Source: Bacillota bacterium (GTDB lineage Bacteria; Bacillota_E; JAJZYS01; JAJYTV01). From it: a DNA stretch of 11,809 bases. The position numbers were made by a program, and so were the translations under genes. The notes under the pieces are model-generated. The model saw only the letters and a program-made list of their open reading frames with translations, ran no database searches and was not told the DNA's origin. Location: positions 1-11,809 of the forward strand of contig JAJZVM010000127.1 of the NCBI GenBank assembly GCA_021845645.1, read 5' to 3'. Below, one piece after another: positions 1 to 6,148 of the stretch; the stretch's first letter is position 1, and every line of letters starts with the position of its first letter.

Positions 1-8
1 CTCGACTC

Positions 9-78
9 TGAGCAGGTACCACCACCAGCACACCGAATCACCTCACAGAACGTCCCTTCTGTGAGGTGAACCTGCTTA
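9..78 (+). promoter_or_regulatory. Nested inverted repeat sequestering the ribosome-binding site of the first recombinase
   Basis: Positions 38-50 (TCACCTCACAGAA) are the exact reverse complement of 57-69, giving a 13-bp stem around the 6-nt loop CGTCCC (51-56). A second arm at 11-17 (AGCAGGT) is the exact reverse complement of 70-76, extendable to 9-17/70-78 with one G-T wobble. It stacks outside the first stem with a 20-nt, mostly G-free bulge on the 5' side. The 3' strand of both stems contains GAGGTGA, the only Shine-Dalgarno-like sequence for the ATG at 79, and pairing runs up to the base before that ATG. As RNA this would block initiation. It could instead be a terminator for a gene to the left, or a recombinase-binding site in the DNA. 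The pairing is seen directly; the function is inferred. Confidence 0.55.
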
Positions 79-1257
79 ATGGCCGACAAGCCCCCGATGA
101 CGGGTCCGCGGCGAGAAAGGCATGGCGTGGCCAATCGGCCAGGTTATCCTTCACCTGACGCCTCAGCCGAGACCGTGCTGTATCTTAGCAAATACACTTC
201 ACGAAAGATCCAGTCCTCGGAGGAGGTTCCAGACAGCCTCGCGGAATGGATCGGGCGGTACGAAATCCTCGCCGTTGCCGGGGTGCGATCCGAGGCAGTC
301 GCTCGCAAGATCTACCTGCACCTCGAGCGCTTCCTCGACCACTTCGTCGCCGCCTACGGCCATGACCGCATCTCGGCTTGCCTACGGCGCGACGTCGCCA
401 CGTGGCAGAGGTCGATGATCGACGGATGCCTTGCGCCGGCGACGGTGAACAACCACCTGGCCTCGCTGTCCGCCTTCACGAGCTGGGTCATGGCGCAGGC
501 TCCAGATGCCTTTCCGGTCGGTGATCCCACGAAGGGGATAGGGGAACTCGCGCTCCCTCCCCTGGAACCGAGATCTCTCTCGGAGGAGCAGATCCGCAGC
601 CTCAAGAATGTCTGCGACCGCTTGCCGCGATTCCACCAGCTCAAAGGAAGGCGCGTGCAAGGCCGCGGGGTGCCCGGACACGCACACGCACGGCCATGGC
701 GGGACCGGGCGATCGTCTACACCCTGCTCTCGACAGGGTTGCGGCGCGAGGAACTCGTGCGCCTCGACCTCGACCAGGTGGAGCCGAACACGCCCGAGGA
801 ACTGCGGCGGGCGCGACGGGGCAGGATCGTCAGGGTGAGGGGAAAGGGAAAGACGGAGCGGACCGTCTTCCTTTCCAGGGACGCGCGCGAGGCCATCGCG
901 GACTACTTGGAGCGGGAGCGCACCGGCGACATCGGCGAGGGGACCACGGCGTGCTTCCTGAGCGCTGCCGGCATCCCGGCGCGCCGTGCAGATGGCCGCC
1001 TCTCGCCGCGGGCGATCAATGCCATCCTCGAGCAGATCGGGCGCTGGCACGACGCTGAGTCGACAGACCCCGCTCGTCGGATCTCACCGCTGCGGCCACA
1101 CGACTTGCGCCACACCTTCGCGGTGCAGCTCGCCAAGACCACAGGGGCAGACGCCTACGAGCTGCAGCGGCGCCTTGGACACAGAAGCCAGCGCTACATT
1201 GAGCGGTACACCAACCCACCGGAGCAGGTGGCGGCTCACTACGTGGAGGAGTTCTAA
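79..1257 (+). CDS. Tyrosine recombinase / phage-type integrase (site-specific recombinase)
   Basis: This 392-residue protein cuts and rejoins DNA through a covalent phosphotyrosine, as in integration, excision or resolution. An N-terminal SAM-like core-binding domain lies around residues 53-160. The catalytic domain carries the family residues in order: R222 in TGLRREE, a beta-hairpin lysine at K256 or K258, HDLRH (H341, R344), LGH (H368) and nucleophile Y377 in RYIERYTNPP. All six conserved positions are present, so the enzyme looks intact. The first 50 residues are polar and probably disordered. The start at 79 is chosen because GAGGTGA lies 9 bp upstream, though that site is inside a hairpin. 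The stop overlaps the next gene by one base (TAATG), so the two are probably translationally coupled. It is longer than XerC/XerD (about 300 residues), with an insertion between residues 185 and 206. Confidence 0.93.
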   Translation: MADKPPMTGPRRERHGVANRPGYPSPDASAETVLYLSKYTSRKIQSSEEVPDSLAEWIGRYEILAVAGVRSEAVARKIYLHLERFLDHFVAAYGHDRISACLRRDVATWQRSMIDGCLAPATVNNHLASLSAFTSWVMAQAPDAFPVGDPTKGIGELALPPLEPRSLSEEQIRSLKNVCDRLPRFHQLKGRRVQGRGVPGHAHARPWRDRAIVYTLLSTGLRREELVRLDLDQVEPNTPEELRRARRGRIVRVRGKGKTERTVFLSRDAREAIADYLERERTGDIGEGTTACFLSAAGIPARRADGRLSPRAINAILEQIGRWHDAESTDPARRISPLRPHDLRHTFAVQLAKTTGADAYELQRRLGHRSQRYIERYTNPPEQVAAHYVEEF

Positions 1258-2459
1258 TGCGGGTGCTGGTGGCAGGGTTTGGTGACCCGCGTCGGTTTGC
1301 CGGCGTCAAAGGGCTGGAGTTCTCCCCACTCAGCCAGGCGGACGACCCGACCGAGTACGATTTTGTGTTTCTCCGTCCGTCGCTGTTCGGCGGCATCTTC
1401 CCGGACGCAATGATGGGGGATCTCGTTGGGTCTGGCTCGACTGTGAGGCCGAACAAGCTGGTGGACGCTCAAGTCCTTCAAGCGCAGATGCTGGACATCT
1501 CCCGTCGGCTGGTGTTGTTGGGGCAAGTGCACGGGCTGGCCGTGATCCCCAGTGCCGAAGAGATGATACGGTACTATGAGCCTAAATCAATGCATCCCAC
1601 AGTGGCTCAGATTAACCAGGCGATAGGCGACCCCCGTGCCAATTTTATCGAACACGTCGTCGTCAATCTCGATGTGCTTGAGCACTGGAGCATGAGGATG
1701 CACAGCACGCAAGGGAGCTCGGGCGCTGTCGTGATGCCAGGGCATCCGCTCGCGCGATACATCGACAGCGCCAGGTTCCGCTGGGAGGCGGTGTTTACGC
1801 ACTACCCGCACGCTGGGAGCCAAATGCTTGCCGTCGCGATGGACAGGTCGGGTACGCACCGCATTGCCGTCGAGGCATCGGCTGGAGGCAGCTATCTCTA
1901 CGGCATCCCTGAACCCGCCAACTCGAACGACCTGATGCTCGCCATCGATTGCCTGCGCGAGGCCTATGATTGGAACTCCGGAGAGGCAGATATCCGCAGC
2001 GGGACCGAGCGGTCTCTCGAGGACCGAATTCAGAGAGGGCAGGACGACATCGTGCGACTCGCCAAGCAGTTGCAGGAGGCGGAGGAGGACCTGCTTGAGG
2101 CACGCAGACAACGCGAAGCGCTGATTGCGTCGCGCCCCGAGATGGTGGAAGCCATGTCTGACTACGCGGCTGGCCGTGATCAGCATAGCCTTGCGCTCTT
2201 CCACAGGGCCTATGAGCGCCTCAAGAAGTACTACAGGGAGTCCTACTCCGGAGACGAAGACGCGTTTCTGGACTGGCTCGAGATCAGCGACGGCAAGAGG
2301 CGGAGGTTCGGGAAGATCACCAATGTGGGTGAGCGTCATGCTCCGGCTGGCGGCATAGCGCCCCAACCGGCGGTGAGCGATGAACAGTTCGAGGAGGCCC
2401 GTACCTTCCTGCAGGAGGTCCTCGAACGATACATGGAGAGAGTGCGGTCGGGCCGGTAA
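1257..2459 (+). CDS. Unknown 400-residue protein with a central coiled coil, coupled to the recombinase
   Basis: I do not recognise a family. The protein opens with a hydrophobic strand (MRVLVAGFG) and has a mixed alpha/beta-looking N-terminal half to about residue 235. A strongly charged heptad-like helix follows at about 252-293 (LEDRIQ to QREALIA), then a helical, Lys/Arg/Glu-rich region to about 352, and a final helix at 375-397. There is no signal peptide, no transmembrane segment and no catalytic motif I can name. The ATG at 1257 overlaps the recombinase stop (TAATG), and GGAGGAG lies 5 bp upstream, so the start is well supported. Overlap with an integrase suggests an accessory recombination, directionality or target-selection role. 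That is inference from context only. Confidence 0.8.
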   Translation: MRVLVAGFGDPRRFAGVKGLEFSPLSQADDPTEYDFVFLRPSLFGGIFPDAMMGDLVGSGSTVRPNKLVDAQVLQAQMLDISRRLVLLGQVHGLAVIPSAEEMIRYYEPKSMHPTVAQINQAIGDPRANFIEHVVVNLDVLEHWSMRMHSTQGSSGAVVMPGHPLARYIDSARFRWEAVFTHYPHAGSQMLAVAMDRSGTHRIAVEASAGGSYLYGIPEPANSNDLMLAIDCLREAYDWNSGEADIRSGTERSLEDRIQRGQDDIVRLAKQLQEAEEDLLEARRQREALIASRPEMVEAMSDYAAGRDQHSLALFHRAYERLKKYYRESYSGDEDAFLDWLEISDGKRRRFGKITNVGERHAPAGGIAPQPAVSDEQFEEARTFLQEVLERYMERVRSGR

Positions 2460-2497
2460 CCGCACGGGCGCAGTCGGAGAGACGGAGGATGAACTCT

Positions 2498-2917
2498 ATG
2501 GCCCTGCGCTTCTTGTCTGACGATCACGAGCGGCTGTTTCGGGACTTGGTGTACCTCTTCTTCGACGGCTCTGAGGCAGGTGAAACCGAAGAGGACGTGA
2601 TGACACGCAACCGCGAAGTTGGCCCGGCGCTCTACGTTCTCAGCGCGTTGCGCTTCAAAGGGGAAGAGGTTCGCCAGCACCTCGGTCGCGGGCGTGCCGC
2701 CTTCGCGGCACTCGTCGATGCAAGCAACGCCTGGAGCTCCGGCGAGCAAGCCTTGCTAAGGCTTGCCGCGCATCTCTACGACTGCAAGGAGTACCCGTGC
2801 TCTTTTCTCGCCTGTCTCGGTGATTTGGACGAGCGGAACTTCGAGGCCGCGATGCACGCGCTGCGCTGGCGGTTCGATCGCTTCGCCGGGGCTGGAACGC
2901 TCCAACCAGGCACGTAG
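2498..2917 (+). CDS. DUF6075-like small cytoplasmic protein
   Basis: This is a 139-residue acidic helical protein. Its pattern agrees with what I recall of DUF6075, a small family of unknown function common in Bacillota and their mobile elements: an opening FL-x3-H-x3-F segment, a central LYVLSAL segment, a SGEQALLRLAAHLYD helix, and a closing DLDERNFEAAMHALRWRF segment. The assignment is from memory of the pattern, not a search. ATG 2498 is preferred over ATG 2489 because GGAGG (2484-2488) lies 9 bp before 2498 but directly abuts 2489. It starts 38 bp after the preceding gene on the same strand, so it is probably the third gene of the recombinase unit. There is no TM segment and no obvious active site. 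Confidence 0.75.
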   Translation: MALRFLSDDHERLFRDLVYLFFDGSEAGETEEDVMTRNREVGPALYVLSALRFKGEEVRQHLGRGRAAFAALVDASNAWSSGEQALLRLAAHLYDCKEYPCSFLACLGDLDERNFEAAMHALRWRFDRFAGAGTLQPGT

Positions 2918-3085
2918 GTCCCGGCGTGATCACAGGCCAGTGCGACAACGCATGCGGCGGCTACAACCCGAGGCCCGCATAGCCGACAGTTCTCCAACGG
3001 CAGTTTCAGCGGGTCCATCCGAACCGTGCAATGATCTCCTTGAAAGCGCAGCCGCCACATGGCTACGCGGAAAGGAGATTTCGAT

Positions 3086-3259
3086 ATGCTGCTTCACGCT
3101 GAAGTGCGTCAGACCCTTCCGACGCCTACGCCGCAGGTGCGGCTCGGTCTGACGATCGTCGGCCCGGCGACGGGACCTGACTCGATCTGGCCGACCGTGG
3201 CGAAGGCCAGCCTCGGCATTGCGGCGATCGGCTTGCTCGGCTGGGTGCTATTCGGGTAG
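3086..3259 (+). CDS. Small single-TM membrane protein (57 residues), unknown function
   Basis: A 57-residue peptide starts at ATG 3086, preceded by the excellent ribosome-binding site AAAGGAG (3071-3077) with an 8-nt spacer. The ATG at 3059 in the same frame has no such site and would place the Shine-Dalgarno inside the gene. The N-terminal two thirds are soluble and Pro/Thr-rich. The C-terminal end (about residues 38-57, WPTVAKASLGIAAIGLLGWV and on) is one hydrophobic helix ending in FG at the stop, typical of a tail-anchored or small inner-membrane protein. A hairpin terminator follows 5 bp after the stop, so this is probably a monocistronic transcript. I do not recognise the family. Confidence 0.65.
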   Translation: MLLHAEVRQTLPTPTPQVRLGLTIVGPATGPDSIWPTVAKASLGIAAIGLLGWVLFG

Positions 3260-3264
3260 GGAAG

Positions 3265-3299
3265 AGGGCTCCGCGGCCGATGACCGGCCACGGAGCCCT
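3265..3299. terminator. Strong hairpin, probably a bidirectional intrinsic terminator
   Basis: Positions 3265-3278 (AGGGCTCCGCGGCC) pair with 3286-3299 (GGCCACGGAGCCCT). This is a 14-bp GC-rich stem with a single C-A mismatch and the 7-nt loop GATGACC. It begins 5 bp after the stop of the small membrane protein gene. The U-tract on the + strand is short (TTG), so termination strength is uncertain. On the - strand the stem could also stop read-through from the zinc-ribbon gene. Confidence 0.7.
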
Positions 3300-3387
3300 T
3301 GCTCACGTCTCAGACGGCCGCGCTCGGCCGGTTCGGACCGATAGTTCGTGCAGGCGTCGCGGTGGCCCCCGCCGCAGATCCGCTCGC

Positions 3388-3408
3388 CTCCGTGGTGTTG
3401 CCACGGAG
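3388..3408 (-). terminator. Hairpin just after the zinc-ribbon gene, putative terminator
   Basis: CTCCGTGG (3388-3395) and CCACGGAG (3401-3408) form a perfect 8-bp stem with a 5-nt loop, 3 bp beyond the stop of the - strand gene ending at 3412. No U-run follows, so it may work weakly, with Rho, or as a 3'-end stabiliser. Its right arm shares CCACGGAG with the terminator at 3265-3299. The rest of 3300-3411 shows nothing recognisable. Confidence 0.45.
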
Positions 3409-3411
3409 ACC

Positions 3412-3765
3412 TCAGTCGTCACAACCACATTGCCCACAGACGGGACAGATCTCAAGGCGGCAACGGGGACAGATGGCGCGTTTTTTGCGCTGGTGCGGCG
3501 CGCCGCAATGCGGACAGCGAACACGCTGTACCTTTGGTGTCTCCTCGTCCGACTGGGTGCTAGGCAATAGGACGTCTTCCGTGCTGCAGACGTACTCGGC
3601 ATGGTCCGTGCTCACCACCCTGCAGGTCCGTGTTTCAACTGCGATGCTTTCGATGCGTGCCCTGATCCACCGCTCCGGGAGGCGAACCCACAACATGTGG
3701 TCCTCTTGCTCCGCCTGTTCACGAAAGATACGCGAGCTCCAGACGTAGGGCGATTCATCGGGCAA
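3412..3765 (-). CDS. Cys-rich zinc-ribbon protein downstream of the second recombinase
   Basis: This is a 117-residue protein. Residues 22-70 look like a small beta-rich domain (HMLWVRLPERWIRARIESI and on). The C-terminus has three CxxC knuckles, C84/C87, C99/C102 and C107/C110, plus C113 and C115 in the terminal GQCGC. It can bind one or two structural zincs, typical of nucleic-acid- or protein-binding ribbons. The start appears to be TTG 3765, with GGGGG 7 bp upstream; no in-frame ATG precedes residue 24. It lies 12 bp after the recombinase stop, so the two are an operon. A recombination accessory factor or a transcription/translation regulator are both possible. I do not recognise a named family. 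Confidence 0.72.
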   Translation of the reverse strand: MPDESPYVWSSRIFREQAEQEDHMLWVRLPERWIRARIESIAVETRTCRVVSTDHAEYVCSTEDVLLPSTQSDEETPKVQRVRCPHCGAPHQRKKRAICPRCRLEICPVCGQCGCDD

Positions 3766-3777
3766 CCTCTTACCCCC

Positions 3778-4650
3778 TTACTCAAGAGAGTCCACCGCCT
3801 CCTCGAGGTCTCGTTCCGTGGGCTGGGTATAGCGTTGCGTCGTAGCGATCGACGTATGTCCGAGGATCGCAGCGACGTCGACCAGGCTGCGCCCGGAGTC
3901 GATCAGGCGCCTGGCGTACGTGTGCCTAAGGGTGTGAGGCGTGACATTGCCGACACAGGCAGTGCCGCGCGCCCGCCGCATCACCCTCTCAATCTGAGCT
4001 GGTCCGATCCCAAAGACCGTCGGACCGTCTTGGGGTCTAATTCTACACCACCGATCAAGCGCGGCGCGGGCCGCTTCATTGAGGGGAACGCGCCGATTCT
4101 TATGACCCTTACTGTGAGCATTGCGCACGATGATCCAGACCCGCGACGGACGCCGTTCAATGTCCTGTGACCGCAGACCGGCAATTTCCCCGACACGCAG
4201 GCCGGTGTGCAACAGGAGCGTCACAATAGCGACGTCGCGGATCCGCGCGATCTTCTCCTTTTCTGTCTCCGCTGGTCGACGTCTCAAAGCCGTTAGGATC
4301 GCGTCGACCTCGTCGGACTCCGCACCCTTCGGGGCCAGTGGCTGCTCCTGCTCGCGCCTGAGATCCGCCGCAGGGTTCGGCCGGTCACCCATGCTCACGT
4401 GAAAGAGTTGCCGCAGGGCGACGATGGTCAGGTTGATCGTAGGTGGCTTCAAGCCGTCTTCGCGCATCGCGTTGCGGTACGCCCGCAGGGTCTCCGGCGT
4501 CACCGAGTCAAGGGTCCCGTCCCGGGCCTCCAGCCACTCGAGGAAGCGCCTAGCGGCGCCTGTGATGGTTCGCACGCTGTTCTCAGCGCGGTCATGGGCC
4601 CGGAGGTCCCTCTCCAGTCCATCGATGGCAGTTCTGTGCTCATCCGTCAT
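3778..4650 (-). CDS. XerC/XerD-like tyrosine recombinase
   Basis: A 290-residue protein of XerC/XerD length, complete. Its N-terminal SAM-like DNA-clamp domain spans about residues 10-95. The catalytic domain has R152 in TGLRVGE, K181 in the KGHKNRRVPL hairpin, HTLRH (H239, R242), LGH (H265) and nucleophile Y274 in TQRYTQP. All the expected active-site residues are present. The start ATG 4650 has no clear Shine-Dalgarno, and no better in-frame start exists nearby, so translation may be weak or use a short leader. A 30-bp perfect palindrome lies 87 bp upstream. The zinc-ribbon gene follows on the same strand. It is probably the recombinase of a mobile element or integrated plasmid rather than the host dif recombinase, because it sits among accessory genes. 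Confidence 0.93.
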   Translation of the reverse strand: MTDEHRTAIDGLERDLRAHDRAENSVRTITGAARRFLEWLEARDGTLDSVTPETLRAYRNAMREDGLKPPTINLTIVALRQLFHVSMGDRPNPAADLRREQEQPLAPKGAESDEVDAILTALRRRPAETEKEKIARIRDVAIVTLLLHTGLRVGEIAGLRSQDIERRPSRVWIIVRNAHSKGHKNRRVPLNEAARAALDRWCRIRPQDGPTVFGIGPAQIERVMRRARGTACVGNVTPHTLRHTYARRLIDSGRSLVDVAAILGHTSIATTQRYTQPTERDLEEAVDSLE

Positions 4651-4736
4651 ACTGCGGCGTTCGTTGCATGGCCGCCAAATCCTGCCTGCGCTTCAGGTTG
4701 CCAGAAGAGAGAGACCTTCCGGTGCGCATGGCAACG

Positions 4737-4766
4737 CACACGGGAGTGCGATCGCACTCCCGTGTG
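4737..4766. repeat. 30-bp perfect palindrome between the Mom-like gene and the second recombinase
   Basis: The half-site CACACGGGAGTGCGA (4737-4751) is followed immediately by its exact reverse complement (4752-4766), with GCGATCGC at the centre. Cruciform or hairpin formation would give a stem of about 13 bp with a 4-nt loop. It lies 36 bp after the end of the Mom-like gene, where a terminator would be, but the - strand has no U-run after it. It also lies 87 bp upstream of the recombinase start. Read as 12-bp arms flanking 6 bp, it has the geometry of a tyrosine-recombinase core site. Terminator, operator or recombination site cannot be separated by inspection. Confidence 0.9.
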
Positions 4767-4801
4767 TTCTATCCCTTTGACCGCGAGTTTTGCCCGTGGT
4801 C

Positions 4802-5668
4802 TCATGCGGCTCCGTAGGCCCTGCGATCGCCGCGGTGCACGTGTAGCGGCCGCTGCCAGACCGGCAGCCAGCCAGGACGTACAGCCACGCGCACGCGCTC
4901 GTTCAACGCGGCCCTGGCCCCGCGTTCGCGCGGTCCCACGAACCAGAGATAGCGGTTGAGTTGGGTACCGCGTTCAATCACCCAGCCAGGCGGAAGCTCC
5001 GCCTTGGATCGGTTGCGTCCCCCGCACTTGCGCGAGATCCGCGCTCCAGTCGCTGGGTTCAGGAAACCACGCCAGTTTGAGCTCACCGACATACCCGCCC
5101 ACCACGCGTTTGATGCCTGATAGATGCCGCCGATGTGACGGTGACCGAAGGGATCCACCACACCCATGTCGCTGAGTGCCACCGCGATTGTGAAACGATC
5201 GTCGAGGTGGGGAAGAAGGCGCCAGATCTTAGAGACAAAGTGCGATTCCGTGCCGAAAGGCGCCGCATCGAGGGCGCAAACGCGAGTCGCCGCGATCACT
5301 CGCCTGCGCCACTCGAGGTCATGCCCGTAGAGCCACTCCACCACCCCTGCAGCGGGCGGATTGAGGATTGTGACCGCAGCCAACGTGTCGGCGAAGTAGA
5401 GGCCGAACGCCCAAGTCATCGGCGGGGGGAGAGCCCCCTTGGCCCGATGGAGGTAATGATGGCGGGAGAGGAAGTCGAGGGCCTCGCCACGGCCCTTCTT
5501 CCTGGAAGCGGGGCTCATGTCAGGGGCATAGATCGGTTCGACCCTGGGCTGCATCTCACCGATGCGCAGCAGTTCGCGCCCGACGGGAGGAATCCACGTC
5601 CGCCTCGCCGACGCCTCGCCTTCGAGGTAGTCTGCCAGATCCAACTGCGCTGCCGCGGCCGTGCTCAT
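4802..5668 (-). CDS. Mom-like DNA adenine modification protein (GNAT fold)
   Basis: This 288-residue protein resembles the phage Mu Mom family, GNAT-fold enzymes that convert DNA adenine to N6-(methylcarbamoyl)adenine and so protect phage DNA from restriction. Counting from this start, the recognisable parts are the N-terminal YLHRAKG region (about 72-78), FGLY-x-ADTLAAVTIL strands (88-102), FVSKIWRLLPHL helix (144-155), the signature GHRHIGGIYQASNAWWAG (175-192) and a late RYLWF strand (239-243) before a basic tail. The signature and its order match my memory of Mom homologues; no alignment was possible. ATG 5668 is preferred over ATG 5701 because it forms an ATGA overlap with the upstream gene and has GGAGG 10 bp before it. 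Alternative: another GNAT acyltransferase of a mobile element. Confidence 0.68.
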   Translation of the reverse strand: MSTAAAAQLDLADYLEGEASARRTWIPPVGRELLRIGEMQPRVEPIYAPDMSPASRKKGRGEALDFLSRHHYLHRAKGALPPPMTWAFGLYFADTLAAVTILNPPAAGVVEWLYGHDLEWRRRVIAATRVCALDAAPFGTESHFVSKIWRLLPHLDDRFTIAVALSDMGVVDPFGHRHIGGIYQASNAWWAGMSVSSNWRGFLNPATGARISRKCGGRNRSKAELPPGWVIERGTQLNRYLWFVGPRERGARAALNERVRVAVRPGWLPVWQRPLHVHRGDRRAYGAA

Positions 5669-6039
5669 CGCGAGGCGGCCTCCGGACGGGCGCCCTGCCA
5701 TCCGTCCGCGAGGGCGCGCAAACCGCCCTCGAGCACGATGTTCCCCTCGCCGAACACGCCGCCGGCGACCTCGATCCGCAAAGCGGCACCGTGGCGCTCC
5801 AGGCGCCGGGCCACTTCGAGGCAGCGCTTACAGATGACCGGCTTCAGCAGCCTGTTGTGGTCTCGCAGCTCAAAGAAGGCGTGGGCGGGCTTGCAGAGTG
5901 GGTCACCGGGCAGACGCCGCAGGCGGCCCTGCGCGAGTGCCGCCGTGGCCGCAAGATGCTCACCGCCGACCCGTCCTTCTCCGCGCAGGCCGTTCGACGG
6001 GTTGTAGGCATGAAGGATTCGGAGCGTGATGGTCTCCAT
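5665..6039 (-). CDS. Small Cys/His (putative zinc-binding) protein overlapping the Mom-like gene
   Basis: The 124-residue product has a possible zinc site from H28, C49 (LCKPAH), and C70/C73 in VICKRCLEV, a pattern common in small phage and plasmid proteins. The start ATG 6039 is chosen because GAGGAGG lies 8 bp upstream; the frame stays open further upstream, but no longer start has a comparable site. The stop overlaps the Mom-like start as ATGA, so the two are translationally coupled. In phage Mu the zinc-finger protein Com is encoded immediately upstream of, and overlapping, mom and activates its translation. This protein is longer than Com (about 60 residues) and has fewer Cys pairs, so equivalence is an inference from position and metal-site character. 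Confidence 0.7.
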   Translation of the reverse strand: METITLRILHAYNPSNGLRGEGRVGGEHLAATAALAQGRLRRLPGDPLCKPAHAFFELRDHNRLLKPVICKRCLEVARRLERHGAALRIEVAGGVFGEGNIVLEGGLRALADGWQGARPEAASR

Positions 6040-6058
6040 GCTCGCAGCCTCCTCGTGG

Positions 6059-6105
6059 GATCGGGTGGGATCACTTCCACCCCAGTGTCGCAGGTGACGA
6101 TCGTC
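6059..6105 (-). promoter_or_regulatory. Cluster of three GATC sites upstream of the Cys/His and Mom-like pair
   Basis: GATC occurs at 6059-6062, 6069-6072 and 6099-6102 within the 109-bp gap before the Cys/His gene. The first two are in direct GATCCCAC repeats 10 bp apart, and the third is at the centre of the palindrome GACGATCGTC (6096-6105). In phage Mu, three GATC sites upstream of mom are a Dam-methylation switch that excludes the repressor OxyR. I could not identify clear -35 and -10 boxes here, so a regulatory role is only suggested. Confidence 0.3.
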
Positions 6106-6148
6106 TTCCCCGTCCGTGGCCGGTGTCTGACTCGGTCGATGTCTACGG

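Noticed and set aside
1587..2465. A 292-codon - strand frame opposite the 400-residue protein
   Set aside because: The + strand frame has TAATG coupling and GGAGGAG; the antisense frame has no start signals.
5135..6007. A 290-codon + strand open frame opposite the Mom-like and Cys/His genes
   Set aside because: There is no ribosome-binding site and no recognisable domain. The opposite strand has motifs, coupled starts and proper Shine-Dalgarno sites.
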